Source: Centrapalus pauciflorus (lineage: Eukaryota; Streptophyta; Magnoliopsida; Asterales; Asteraceae). Taken from it: DNA of 64,000 bases. Below the pieces are notes generated by a model that saw only the letters and a list, made by a program, of their open reading frames with translations, ran no database searches and was not told the origin of the DNA. Position numbers and translations under genes: made by a program. The first letter of the stretch is position 1, and each line of letters starts with the position of its first letter. Shown here piece after piece: positions 45,728-58,600 of this stretch. The stretch spans positions 1,207,432 to 1,271,431 of the forward strand of contig JAANYP010004395.1 of assembly GCA_020465985.1 (NCBI GenBank). Direction: 5' to 3'.

Positions 45728-47960
45728 GTGAATTCTATTTGAAAGGATGTTATAGAGGCTTTAATTAAGGCTTTATCAGTGGACGGCTCGAACTCTATCT
45801 GTGGCAGCAGGGCTGGAGTCATGAAGTTTTGTTAAGGGGACATTGTTTTATTATAAATAATATACGTCAAGTAACTGCAACTCTAAATAAAATTTACGAT
45901 ACAAATTCTTTTAAATAAAAACAACTTATATTTGAAACTAACATTGTTATTTTCTTACAATTATATATACCTAGAGACAGAGTATACTTGATTAAATAAA
46001 AAAAGAAAAGAAAAAACAAAACAATCAGTGCACTATCTCTTTTTTAATTGTAGCAAAGAGCAATTTGGCATAAGTTATGGAGTTGGTGGAGCATCTGTGT
46101 TCAGTATGCAAAATCTACAACGCATTTGCTGTTTAAAAAAGGTTTAAAATCAATATTTAGATGGTAAGATAGGGTGGTTCATTGCGTTTGTTATGTTGCT
46201 ATAATGAAGAAATTTTTCTCTTGATTCAAAATTTTAGTTTGTTATAGATTGAAAACTAAAGCAAAGAAGAGCGTTGGAGTTGGAAAGCATGGATTCTTAA
46301 CCAGAATATGCTATTGAGCAGTTATCCAAAGTTTTTATGGGTGGAGGCACATGTATCTGATTTATTGATACCTTCTACTCGTAGCCATTGTTGTATCTTT
46401 AGTCCTTGGTGATGATAAATTTTCCTTTTTCCAAAAATAATATATTTGTATGTTTCAATGAATAAATGAATTATATGAACGGATGTATTGTATATATTGT
46501 TCATTTATATATTATAAAATATAAAAAAACCATTAAAAAACATTTTAAAAAGAAATAAAAAACTAAGGAATTCATACTTTGTTTGAATTGATAACTTAAG
46601 TATATAAATGTAAATAATCAAGATTCACACTACTTCAAATCTTCATTTTCGAGAGGGATGAGCAACTCCGCAAATATTGATCGAAACTCATACAATTACA
46701 AACCTATGATGTCCAATGTACAATATTTTGAGCATTGATATTTGCAACATCTTGGTTAAGATATACTTATATAGTGTGCTTTGCTAGCAAGTAGCAAGCC
46801 AACCAACTTTATAAATTACATTAGCATAACTAGAAGTGTTACTCAATAAATACTCAAACCATTTTTCATCTATGACAATGTGGGATGTGTTTAAAGTGTT
46901 AAAAATAACTATTACAGTCATATATCGTATTGATGAATATCGTGATATGTATCATCTTTTTACTAGCTGTTTTATAAAAAGAAATGGCAAAAACAAGTGA
47001 GGTTTTTAACGATATTTAAGAATATAAAAATAAAAGGAGAAATGAAGAATGTACGTATAATGAAAGAAATGGAAAAAGCAAAATGAATCTATTCATAGAG
47101 TTGGGTACACAAGGAATCAAAATATTAAAAAGCTTCACATGACATGTAGGCAATGACCTAGACATAATGAAATAACATGGATGTCGAAAATATTTCTGTA
47201 TATATAAAAGAAGAATGGAAAAAGTCTACCTATACACTAAGGTACATCAAGTTGCAAAATGTGCTTCACATGCCATGTAAGCAGTAATATGTGGTTACTG
47301 AAATGACTAATTAACATTCTACTTTAATAGCCCTCTGTCAATTAAGACGAACAATAATATAATATTAACGAGAAGCTTGGACCGAAATTATAAAAAATGT
47401 GAGTTGGAAAGACATTAGTAAAAAGATATGTAAGTTGAACAATGATCGAGTCTAAATCATGTTACTATATAAATGAATATTAATCTCTATGTGCTTTGAG
47501 CAGTGATGATAAATAAGTTTTGTCATTAGATGGTTGAGGTCAATATTATTACATTAATCAGAGTGCTAATGTAGTTTATAGTCACTCAACCCCATGAAGC
47601 AATGAGGTGAGCCAATATGTCTCTGTTATAGGTTCAACAAAACTGCAAAAGCATGACAGTTTGATATATATTTTCTACTTAATAGACAATAATATTATAT
47701 CAGCGGAACACTATACAAAGACAATAGATTAACCCCTTGCTCTACAAGATTCTAATCATCATAAGAAGAAGAGTATACAAAAAAAAAACACACAAACCTA
47801 AACAAACAGATGAAATCACAAATAGATGAAACCACAAACTATAATATATGATGCAGACTCGAATAGATATCATATAAGAAACTAGAAAAAACCAAATTAT
47901 CCAAAAAACAAATTTGGAATCAATTCATGAGTATGCAACTATGTCTTTGTTTATTTGAAC
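45728..47960. other. Intergenic, AT-rich
   Basis: No gene, RNA or element recognised. Confidence 0.5.
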
Positions 47961-47968
47961 TCCAAACT

Positions 47969-48370
47969 AATAAGATTGTGCGTTTAAAAGAACGTAATCA
48001 CTACTGTTTGAACGCCATATTGGAGGAAGGAAATAAAACATTAATAAGATTGTGTGTTTAAAAGATGCAAGTTTTTTTTTGACAATCCCCTTATAAATGA
48101 AAATGTTACATAATGTAAATTGTTTGACGGAACCTAATATCCTATTTTGGATAACACTCGGTCCTAACAGTGTGATTTGTGGTTTGTGATTATAGGCACC
48201 AAAAGAACAAAAAAACAGTGTGATTTGTGTTTTATTTAGGATAATAGGCACCAAAAAAACAAAAAACAAATATGATGTCGGTCAATATTTTTGGTTGTTT
48301 ATTTGATATTTATATATGTTTTAAAGTCAACCAAAACCTATTTTAGATAACACTCGGTCCCTAAAAAATT
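47969..48370. repeat. Cluster of short direct repeats
   Basis: Three interleaved duplications: AATAAGATTGTGxGTTTAAA at 47969 and 48042; ACAGTGTGATTTGTG with GATxATAGGCACCAAAA at about 48168 and 48214; and GATAACACTCGGTCC at about 48150 and 48347. Non-coding. Confidence 0.7.
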
Positions 48371-48599
48371 TTCTATTGTGCGATCCGAATTTGCACCTTT
48401 TTATGATCTCTGGTATGTTTAATTTTATGTTAATATGATAATATTATTTAACTTAAAATTGTTTGTGATTATTTTATATACATTTCACACAATATAATTA
48501 TATCGTATTAAATAGTATATAAAATAACATCTTGAAATTCTTAATTATACGCACTAACATTACAAGGATACATAACTAGTGTAAATGAAATAGTTATAA

Positions 48600-48965
48600 A
48601 TACTTTTTTAAAACTCTTCTTTCACGATGGTGGGACTTGGAATTGCACATCATTTTTTACCACCATCCCATTGTACACGTTAGCATTATATAGATTTTAT
48701 CTTTTTACGCGTACCATATTTCTATACCACCCAAAACATAGAAATGCTTATCTTTATGTATCACCATACCACTTAAGTAAACTACTTAATAAAATAAAAA
48801 AAGAATGCAAGAAAGTAAAACAGGAAGAGGGTTGTTCATCTTTCTCTCTATACACTCATATGTTTCTCGGCACAATCTCATGGTATCACAAGGGGTGGGG
48901 CGGCATTCCTCACGGTACCACCTTCCCCTAGCACCCCATATTTCAGGCGCTGTGTTCACTATTAT
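48600..48965. other. Possible unclassified MITE-like sequence
   Basis: Unusually GC-rich right part (GGGGTGGGGCGGCATTCCTC, TACCACCTTCCCCTAGCACC) and a left part with GATGGTGGGAC / TACCACCATCCCA. It recalls the ends of plant PIF/Harbinger-type elements, but paired termini could not be fixed. Confidence 0.25.
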
Positions 48966-49640
48966 GGCTTGTTGATCTCCTCGTGAGTGGATGATAGACA
49001 AAAACCAAATTTGTTAAATCATCAAGTTGGCCGAAGTAAATATTTATAGTTCTTTTTTTTTTTGAATTATAATCACAGTGGATTATTTAAATTTGGTAAG
49101 ATTTTAATTTGTCAAGGATGTTTGGATTGTTGATGAGTTTAGAAATATAGATATATGTGTAGGTATAGCCTGTAGTAAAAAGTTAAAATAGAACGTAATT
49201 TTTTTTTCAAAAAATGAAATCTTAGAAAGTAATATATAAAATCTTAAATATAGATATATGTATAGGTATAGACCGTTTAGAAATATAGTTTTTCGATGTT
49301 ATATAACAATATTGTCTTTTGGTTATTTATCCGTTTGTTTAAATGGATCAATATTGTCACCACTAGGTATAGGTATGAAAGAAATAAGCAAAAAGAATAG
49401 GAGTAAAAAGAAAACTAATGTTAATAATACATACCGATAGTGATATAATAATTTTATTTTAAATATGGTTTCTATAAGTTTTAAGTTTAGGGTGAATCAT
49501 GATTTTGAAGTTAACCATTAGACGAAGTTCGTAAATTACCTTTTATTTGTTGGCACATACTAAAATTTATTTTATAACATTGCAAAATTATTGTTGTTAT
49601 TTTTTTTAAATCTTAATGATTACAAAATTTGTATTTGGAC
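48966..49640. other. Intergenic
   Basis: AT-rich; nothing recognised apart from a duplicated ATATAGATATATGTxTAGGTATAG word (about 49145 and 49249). Confidence 0.5.
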
Positions 49641-49799
49641 CAGGGGAAGGAAAGCTAAAGGAAGAATATGGTATCTAATAATATCTTTTGTGTAACCGGC
49701 GATAACCAGTAAACAAGGTTCCCTTATCACCATAATCATTGAACCGTTGCGACAAACTCATCGACAAGTTAACTTGCTGTTCCGGTCACACTATCCTTC

Positions 49800-50327
49800 T
49801 TACAGACTATACTTGTGTTCTCTGCTCCTTCTTCGTTTCCACTTGAACGATCACCGATCTCCCCCCGTACTCTCTCTACAGGTATCTTTCTCTTCCGATC
49901 TCTTTTCCAATACTTTGTAATTTTCTAGTTTGAATGTTCTTCAGATTAATCAAATTTCACTGCTTCTTATTGAATCAATCACTTCAACTTTGGTAAAGTT
50001 GTTTTTACCCTTTTTGTTTTCTTTTTGAATTTTTTGTTTTGATTTGATTCTTGTTTGTTATTTATTGTTTATATTTGAGAAATAATGTTCAAAAACTGAA
50101 TTAGGTTTTCCTTCTTAGTTTTTTTTCCGTAAAGTGCTTTACTTCGTTTCTTATTTATTTATAATTATAATGATTTCTAGGGTTGTTCTCTTTGTTTTAT
50201 TTTATCGTGTTAACTGACGTTATACCTGTTCGTGTAGCTGTTGTGATGCTATATACGTATCAAATATGCAAGTACGTTTTGATTTTTAAGCAAACTTCTA
50301 ATATGATGCAATTTGTTTTCTTTTTAG
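49800..50327 (+). other. Untranslated first exon and 5'-UTR intron of the HMGB gene
   Basis: A pyrimidine-rich leader (..CCCGTACTCTCTCTACAG) ends at 49881. A GTATCTTTC donor at 49882 and a TTCTTTTTAG acceptor ending at 50327 bracket a 446-bp intron, 2 bp before the start codon. The leader 5' end was not located. Confidence 0.6.
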
Positions 50328-50329
50328 AA

Positions 50330-52510
50330 ATGAAGGGTGCCAAAGGTAAAGGAACTGCAAAAAGGGACGCATTGAAGCCTGTTGATGATAAGTTAGTGTT
50401 ATCTATGTTTCATTTCTTGGTCTAATGATTGCAGCGTATTGTAGAACTGAATTGAGCTTCTTTCATGACATGGTTAAAGTTGTTATGCCAGTTTGTAATT
50501 ATGTGGAAGAGGTTATATAACTCCTATATATTTCAAAAGATGAGCTTTAAAATTGCAAATACAAGTACTTGAAAAAGTCCCCGGGTTCTGGGGGCATGAT
50601 TAGTTTGGTAGCGATAACGGTATTAGTGTGTAATGAGAATCTTCATCCTTTCAGAAAGGTAGGGAAGAAAAAGGCTCCTGCTAAGGCTGTGGGCAAAGGC
50701 AAAGCTAAAGGTGGCAAAGCAGCAAAAGATCCTAACAAGCCAAAAAGGCCTCCAAGTGCTTTCTTTGTCTTCCTGTATGTGTGCTAATTTGTGTGTAGTT
50801 TGTTTAAGGTGTTATGTTATGATGGCACTTGTACCTTGCTGCTGATTGAGGACATACATATTATTGTTGCAGTGAGGAATTTCGGAAGACATTCAAGAAA
50901 GAAAATCCTCACATAAAGGCTGTTTCAGCTGTATGATCCATTTTAATTAGGGTTTGATATGTGTATTTTTTATAATGTTGAGTTTATGCGTATTTTGATC
51001 TTACAGGTTGGAAAAGCTGGTGGAGAGAAATGGAAATCGATGAGTCCAACTGTAAGTAACCTGAACTTGTTATATGAATAGGGTTTTTGTGTGATCTGAA
51101 AATTTTCATTTTCTGAAAATGTACTCTTTTCTTCAGAGAGATATCTTGTCTCCTTGTCAAAATTTGTATTTCTTGGACCCACAGTGTTTGTTGCAGATCC
51201 ATGGATTTTCTTCACAGTGTCACAACGTTAGAGGTGTACATCAAAAGCAAAAAAAGTAATAATGTCACTGAAATTATCATCCACTGTGTCACGCCATTTA
51301 AAATTTCCTTAAGGTTTTGAAAATACCACTAATTAACAGAATGTCGGAAATATTTTACATGTGACACGACACCCATACAATTATGTAGATCCGTCACTGC
51401 AAATTGTGGTGTATGGTGGGTATGCTAATTGGGCAACTCTTATTTGAGCAGGACATAAGCTTGACATTGTGCGTATTTTATTTTGGTGGCACAGAAAAGA
51501 TATCTTACAATGCTGATAATCTATTTGGGATACTTTCTTATGTAAATTGGAGTTTTTCTGGAAAATTGATTTTGTTTTCGTGTATGGGAGCGCTTACTTC
51601 TATCTGCCGGCAGGAAAAGGCTCCATATGAAGCCAAAGCTGCAAAAAGAAAAACTGACTATGAGACACAAATGAACGCATACAACAAGAAGCAGGTGAGG
51701 ACCAGTCAAGTGTCGTGCATTTTTTTGGTGTTCTTTAAATACAGAAAGTATTCTGCTGGTTTACTTGGCAATTTATATGTTTAACTAAACAGGAGAGCGA
51801 GGATGATGATGAGGAATCTGACAAGTCAAAGTCTGAAGTAGACGAGGAAAGCGGCCAGGTACTCTTTGTTCCCAGGATTTAGTTCACTGTTCTTTAGGTT
51901 TAGTTTCTTTTAACAGTCTCTACCCTTTAAGATGGGCAAGATCCTTTCATGGTCCATGAGTATATGTGTTTCTGTAAAATTTGATTGTAGTTGCCATTTG
52001 CCGACTTCTTTGCATGATTTCGTCTACCCTCTTCCCAAGTGGGGCTTGGTTCGTATACTTTGTATACATGGTTGAACTATGAACATATTTACCCTTTAGC
52101 ATTGTGATTGTTTGCTGGAGTGGTTACATGAGATCATAGTTGGCAAAATCGAAGTGTCGGGCAGGTTGGGTATTGTATCAAATGAGTAAATAATTAAGAT
52201 GTGTCAATATAGATTGGGTCGGGACGTTGTGTTGACCTGTCAACAGTTAATTTGTCCATTTTCTTTGGGTTCCATATTAAAATTACTAAACTATGATTAG
52301 AATAACTATAGTTAAAGTAATGATATAATTTATCTTAAAGAAAGCGATTTAGGAGGTTTTAAACACTTGGGTATACACGTTGGGTGACTTCTAAACTGGC
52401 TGTCTCTCTTTTAGCTAAATTATAATTTTACCTTTTTCTCTAATGGATAGGAAAATGCTGATGACAATGAAGAAGACGACGACGACGATGACGATGAAGA
52501 AGATGATTGA
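50330..52510 (+). CDS. HMGB: HMGB-type high mobility group B protein, 7 coding exons, 163 aa
   Basis: Nuclear non-histone protein that bends DNA through one HMG box. Exons: 50330-50391, 50655-50774, 50873-50930, 51007-51051, 51614-51694, 51793-51858 and 52451-52510, all GT..AG and in frame. Layout: Lys/Gly/Ala-rich basic N-terminus (1-45), HMG box about 46-118 (DPNKPKRPPSAFFVFLEEFR, then KAVSAVGKAGGEKWKSM, then EKAPYEAKAAKRKTDYE), and an acidic tail (123-163) ending in an Asp/Glu run. This basic-box-acidic plan and the length match plant HMGB1-4. Core aromatic and basic residues (PKRPPSAFFVF, W in GEKWKSM) are intact. The exact paralogue cannot be named from motifs alone. Confidence 0.95.
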
Positions 52511-53985
52511 AATGTGTACCTGAAACTTGTATGTTCTTGTTTCACTCTTGTGTTATTCAAATGCAGTAACCTCTGCTCATGCGTGAGCCTCCCTTCCCTT
52601 AATGTACTCTAACTGAAGTTTCTTGCAATGCTAGCGTAGTTTAAAATGAACATTTTATATTGCATTACTAAATTGAAGTTTTCCCATCATATCTTATGAT
52701 CTGCAAACGTTTTTAATGTTTGACGTCTCTTAAGTGCTGATTCGGGTATTTGCTAATCGAAGTAGGGAACGTTTGTTGGTATAGTGCCACTCTGCTGCTG
52801 TGTTACATACTTACATCCTTCTTTGGGGAAGGTAAGATTAGAGCTTAGACCTTAGAAGGCTTGAGGGTGGGTGATATTGTGATGCTTTTTGTTGGATTCG
52901 CCTGACCCCAAAAACCGACATATATTGAAATTTGATCTTTGCTAATTCTATTTCAGAAATTTCAGCCCTTGATTTAAGCCATGTAAACTATACTCCAAAG
53001 TTCATACATTTATGAAGATTAGGTCAAATTATATACTTTACGGCTTGATGCATTGTATCTTCTTTTTTGCTTGAACAATATCACTCCCACAACCACCCCC
53101 CTGCCTTTTTCTTCTTGTTCTTTCTCTCCCTGTCATACAAACACAAACAATTCACTATATACGGTAAGGGAGGAGTGATGTATTCTAGTAAAGAACAGAG
53201 TATGGTAGAAAGAGAGGGTCGGGGTTCAAATTTTCAATTTTCGAGAGCAAGAGACGTGATGACCAACTACTGGTTATCAATGTGCGATATAGTATCAAAA
53301 GAAGTACTACCCGAATGAGAAAAGGATATGATTTTCTAGCAGCACCATGTCCGGCACGTCCACAGCAAGAGACCTGATGACCAGCAGATTATCAATGATT
53401 GATGTGCCAGATCCCAAAAGCTTAAAATGAATTCGACTATGAAACAACCATCTGGACATATCAACATCGTTGTATCCAGGCTTCATCCTGGCATTTTTAT
53501 GCCGGCAGAGGCTGAGACACAATGTGGGCAGACCCGTACTTTAGGGTGTACAGGTATGTCGACCACAGGACCCCCTATAAATGGCCTCACAATCGCAAAA
53601 TGTCGTAGTTTGGGCTCAGGGAATCTTCATTAGTTGATGACTTGATGCATACACATTATGTATGGATGCAATACAACGTAATTCAATTCAATTTCTATTT
53701 GAATAGCAACCTCATTTGTGCAATCACGAGAAAAAACTTGGGGTTATTTATTTAACCGTGTGGAGAGTATACTTATATAGTAGCACAAAAAATATAAGCT
53801 GATTTTCTATAAACTGATATCAAATACTTTACTTTTGAGTAGTAATTAATATCATTAATTTGTTTCAAGTATATTAATACCAATTGAATTTGGTAGCTTT
53901 GAAGAATTTGATTTTTGGTATGTGCTTAGGATGGCGGGTATGAATGTATTTCTATTCCACTGTCCAAATCAACATCTTCATGTTT
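52511..53985. other. 3' flank of HMGB and intergenic
   Basis: 52511-52700 is the probable 3' UTR. 53220-53410 contains two related copies of GCAAGAGACxTGATGACCA followed by GxTTATCAATG (about 53248 and 53366). The minus-strand ORF at 53522-53307 overlaps these but matches no family I know. Confidence 0.4.
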
Positions 53986-53989
53986 ACTA

Positions 53990-54540
53990 CTTTTTATTTC
54001 TTTGGTCTTTTTATACCACTCAAACTACTGCAGTGGTCTATCATAACTTTTTATTAGAATTTTAAATTACAAATATATAACTCAACAAATAATTAAAATA
54101 CATAATTATATAAATAATTAAAACTATTACAATACAAATACGACTTTTAAACTATCCATATCAAGCTCGTGTTCGTCCAATTCCTCTGAACTTGATGATG
54201 ACGAACTCATTTGAATAAAAAGATGTGTGAAATAAATATAGAGGGATTGTGTTGAAAATAAACTAAAAATTAATATAACAGAAAAGAATTGGATTGTATA
54301 ATAGAAAAGAGAATTGAGGATGTCGATTGTATATATATAGTTGTGTGGATGGTATGTATATGTGTGTGTGTATATATGGTATCTCCCTCCAAGAGCTCTC
54401 TTCCCCAATGGCATGCATGCTCGTGCAGGAACAGCACGCATCCGGCGGCATGCGGTATGCGAGGTGGTGTTCACTGCCGTACCGTGCCTACATGGATGAC
54501 CCCGCAGCACGGGCCAGTGATCACACCCATCTCTCATAAA
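53990..54540 (-). mobile_element. Deletion derivative of a PIF/Harbinger-like transposon
   Basis: The minus strand from 54540 begins GAGAGATGGGTGTGATCACT, followed by GC-rich terminal sequence, a TATATATA box, a leader, and an ORF (54209-54127) starting MSSSSSSSEELDEHELDMDS that stops after 27 codons. This looks like the acidic Ser-rich start of a Harbinger-type protein, followed by AT-rich sequence and a second terminus near 53995 with CTACTGCAGTGGTC resembling GTGCTGCGGGGTC at the other end. Superfamily assignment is tentative and no target duplication was fixed. Confidence 0.4.
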
Positions 54541-54960
54541 AAATTAACTTACCGAACTCGAACCGAGAAAACCAAATCGATCAGTGAAACTAGTTTGCAT
54601 GCACTCATGAATTCTTCTGGCTCCCCCTTGACTACTGGGAACCTAAGCGACACAAGAGCAACAGATCATGCAATCCTCTGCCACACTTCATTTGCTACTT
54701 GGTAAAAAATAAATCGATGTTTGGTTCTTGGAATCACCATTGCAGATCGAACGTTGAGTGGAGATAAGACACACACCTCTTCTAACTAGACCAAATCTAG
54801 TCGAAATTCTCCATAGAAAAATGTCAAGTTTTTTAGGGACCAGGTCATGCCAGAACAAAAACATCTTCGTTCTGATCGAGAGGGTAATCAGATCAACTTT
54901 TGATATGATCAATCACCATATTTTACTTTGAGAGAACATCGTTAGGCTATCCACAATGGA
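54541..54960 (-). pseudogene. LINE (L1-type) ORF2 zinc-binding region fragment
   Basis: The minus-strand frame at 54912-54688 reads FWHDLVPKKLDIFLWRISTR, then FGLVRRGVCLIST and SICNGDSKN, matching the zf-RVT block (W-x-P-x-K-x-x-x-F-x-W-R..L-x-R-R-G..C-x-x-C). Continuing with a frameshift, VWQRIA and SVALVSLRFPVVKG follow (54680-54610). Upstream RT is absent. Confidence 0.65.
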
Positions 54961-56149
54961 ATAACCTTTTCAAATATTTTCCCAAAGCCATGAATTTTTT
55001 TTTTTTTTCAATGGAAGAAATCCAAGTTGATGCCTGAAAATGGTTTGATTATTGATACCAACACTAAGTAAGTTTAATCTAACTTAACATTTAAACAGAT
55101 ATATACTAGTAGAACATGCATGGATCGCTGACTAGAAGAGATCGTAAAGACAAGATAATCCGACAACTAAGGAGGACAAACAAAGAGTGAAAGTTCCATC
55201 CGGCCTGCATCATCTCTGATCAAGCCTTGATCCATTGTATGAAGATGGATGGTGAAACTAATCACTGTAAAAACATAGAAATGTCAGGTGTAGGCCAAAG
55301 CAGCCGGTGTCCTGCGATGACACTCCGATGCCTAAGTTAGAGATCAGGGATGAAAATATAATATTGTTTAATTACATGAATCGATTTAGGGTTTTTCTTG
55401 TGCATACCTTGTGGAAGGTCCTGTTTATACCTTGTGTTCTGTCTCTAGTGGGATTCTCCTATAGAAAGGAGACACCTGGCAGTATTACTAGTAGAATTTT
55501 CCTCACGCCTCCTTGTACGTATCCTTGTTGATATTTTACCCTGACTCAGACTGGCCCACGTGATCAATCTCAAAGCAACTATGGTCTTATATTATATATG
55601 ATTATGCAGCCTTGACACGAAAGTTGGTTTACTAAAATCGATTTTTAGCAGCTTTTTTTGTCGGATTTACCAACCATTAACTTGCTGTTGGTCACTAAAA
55701 TCATTAAAATAAATACATCATTAATTGTTTTTATTATCATACATGTCCAAAGTTTGTTTTATAAATTAGTAAAAGTCGTAAATTTCAATTTTATTCTGTT
55801 TGGTCAATTCGCCCCTTAGCAAACAAGCTCAAGCTCCGATCATTATAAGCCCGCAAACTTTAACATGCTCATATATAGTAAAAGGGTTGATACTTTGATA
55901 GTATTTCCAAGTCTATTCCACCAAACCAAACCAAACCAAACCAAATCAAATCAAATCAAATCAAAAGAAGATGAAATAAAAATGTATCTACAACAAATTA
56001 AGAAAGATGTTCAAATCCAAAACAATGTACAACTTTCGCTACATCAACCACCTTATACCATTCCATCAATGTGGTTTTTCATAATGTCTGAATCAAACAG
56101 ACAATTATATGTACAAATAAACAATGGTCACAAAGATAATGGATAGCCC
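54961..56149. other. Intergenic and 3' flank of the RING ligase gene
   Basis: No gene recognised. Short pentanucleotide repeats (CCAAA)n and (TCAAA)n lie at 55919-55966. The end is the probable 3' UTR of the minus-strand RING gene. Confidence 0.5.
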
Positions 56150-58273
56150 TCACCGGTAACGAGGGTCATAAGAAATAGTAACGGGATCCACAACAATAAG
56201 AGGCAACTTCTCGATGTACTTAACAAGTCTCCTCAAATTCTCCCGTGCAATCACCAATAAGTCAATGACTTCATGACGACAAGTATATATCCAAAGGTCA
56301 CCTGAGTTTACCCGTTTCAAACTATCACGGCAGAACGGGCATGATTGAGACCGTGCACGCCTGAATCACACCCCAAGCATATATCATACACACTTGTACG
56401 GTCAACCGCTCATTAATAAAATTCTTTGTGTAACTCAGAAACTTAAATCCAACGTGTGTGTACTTGTAACAGTATTGTTCTTGTATGAATACATACAAAG
56501 TTATGAGGGATGAAAAGAGTTGACTTACCAATTTGTGTAGCACTTCATACACAAGGAATGGTTGCAATCAGGTAAGACAACTTTGGTGTTCATCTCTAAG
56601 CAAATCCCACATTCTTCTTCTCGTTCCATTTCAATTTCGGACACCTTACCTTTGTTCATCTCATCATTTCTTCGATACTTTGATGCACAAACCTCCTTTT
56701 GCTTCCTATCTTCAATATCTGTGATTCCCCTTTGAAGTTGCAATAAAGATGGAAATATAACACCTGTTCGTGAGATCATAAAGTAAGTGCCAACTTTAAC
56801 GAACAACGTTACTTGATCTACCGAATTTGAGTAAAAGATATGATAATTTTCAACTTCAAGAATTCACATGAACTCATTTGAAATAAGAAAAGTTTGATGA
56901 CTAAATTATGGTTTTAAAGTTTACTGCAATGAAGAACTCAAATTTTAGTCCAACCATGATGCCTCTTTCTTTTAAAGAATGCATGAACTCATTGTCTATG
57001 GGTTGAGTTTTGACCAAGATTTTACCTTGATTGACCCAGTTGAGCCAAGAAATATAATAGGTGAGACCCATTTTGACTGATCATTAATTGTATGCAACTA
57101 TGGATCGATCCATGATTCACTATGGGTCAGATGCATTAAAATCTTCAAAAAGATGAAAAAAAAGGGTCATTTGAGTTTTCAACATTTGGTTAAGTTTAGG
57201 TTATTTGCTAAAATACGCCGAACAAAGATATAGATAGACGAACCATAGAATTCTCTTATGGTAGCTTTGCGCTCATGAATATACATGCTTGTCTTCCCAT
57301 CCTCGTATGCCTGAAATGCCATGAAATGAAGACTTGTATTTCAAGACACACAAACACTGAGGAGTGTGTGCTAAGGTTACACTTTAGGAACCAAAAGTTT
57401 CACAAACATACATACATATATTGTATGTATATGCTATATGTATACATACATATACCTTGTAAATAAGGATTCTGAGTAAACCAAAGGCACCAGCAAAATG
57501 ACAATCACTCCATTGAACAAAAAACAGAAAGAAGTGAGCACATGGGCTGTATGATAATCTCATCTGGAGGCATCCACCATCATATTCCCTTGGATAATCC
57601 GATGCCCTGTTTTCATTTTTACGATTGATTAAAACATTTACCAAAAAATATTTAAAATCTCGCATCAATAACTCGCGAAATCAAAGATTTTTTTTATTAT
57701 CAGAAACGCCAAATTGCACCAAAAAGGATCGTTCTTTCGGTGGTGCTTTCAAATTCAACATTTAAGTTTGTAATTATATCGACCAACTAACCAAGTACAC
57801 GTCTACCAAATACCAATTTCTATTTCTGGTAACTGGTCTATCATATGACGATAAATTTATATCAGTATATCACAAACAGTGATTTAGAAGTTAGTTCCCT
57901 AATCAAAGTTACATCGTTTTCTATAAAATTTCTACTTTTGGAAATAAATAAACTAATTAAACCAAATATTTTGAGACCTTGGCTACTCAAAGATTGTGTC
58001 ATAGCTCTAAAAGTTAGGAACTTTTTGTGGGAAAATTACATTAGTAGTTGCTCAAAGATTACATCAAAAACTCTGTAATTCAAAGAGTTACTTTAAAAAC
58101 AATCATATGAACATAATATTATATTAAGAACCATTAATTTACATAGTCAACACAACTTAGACTTACACACACACACACACACTGAGAGAGAGAGAGAGAG
58201 AGAGATACAGAGTATTGGCATGTTGAATATCAGCTTCAAGGGCCTTAAGGGAATCTTTAAAAGACTTTCTCAT
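56150..58273 (-). CDS. AIRP2: AIRP2-type RING-HC E3 ubiquitin ligase, 5 coding exons, 242 aa
   Basis: Cytosolic RING E3 of the family of Arabidopsis AIRP2 (At5g01520, a positive regulator of abscisic-acid and drought responses); function here is inferred by family. Exons in transcription order: 58273-58209, 57606-57456, 57310-57244, 56763-56529 and 56360-56150. Introns are GT..AG and the frame closes at 242 aa, close to AIRP2. N-terminal signature: MRKSFKDSLKALEADIQHAN, then DYPREYDGGCLQMRLSYSPC, then FFVQWSDCHFAGAFGLLRIL and HERKATIREFYGVIFPSLLQ. RING-HC ligands are Cys146, Cys149, Cys161, His163, Cys166, Cys169, Cys180 and Cys183. The tail VNSGDLWIYTC..YDPRYR is intact. Confidence 0.96.
58170..58208. 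repeat. (CA)n and (GA)n microsatellites at the start of RING-gene intron 1
   Basis: CACACACACACACACAC at about 58167-58182 and GAGAGAGAGAGAGAGAGA at about 58185-58204, directly beside the intron-1 donor (minus strand GTATCTCTCTC). Confidence 0.9.
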
Positions 58274-58600
58274 GTCCCTCCCTTCCTTCCCTTGCAACAA
58301 CCAATTCCCATCAAACAAAATCAAATCTTTCTTACTTCTTTTTACCTACAAATAGCCACCACTCTGAAACCCTAAAACTCTTCGTAGACCTATCTCAATC
58401 CAACTAAAAGTCAGTCAACAAACTGACCATCAATACAAACCCCACAAAATTCAAGCCTCCTTGCTCTGTAATCCTTAAATTCAAGTTGCGAAAACGATGA
58501 TGATTCAGTCTGTATTTTAGTGGAGGAATCTGGAAAGTTATCGTATATGGGGGAAGGATGAAGAGTCTTCTTTATGAAGAAGCTGTGGTGACCCACACAC
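58274..58600 (-). promoter_or_regulatory. 5' UTR / promoter of the RING ligase gene
   Basis: Read on the minus strand, this is the leader upstream of the ATG. No TATA box could be placed with confidence. Confidence 0.35.

Noticed and set aside
54127..54537. 136-aa minus-strand ORF as a gene
   Set aside because: Most of it is terminal and leader sequence of a transposon derivative; only the last 27 codons resemble a real protein start.
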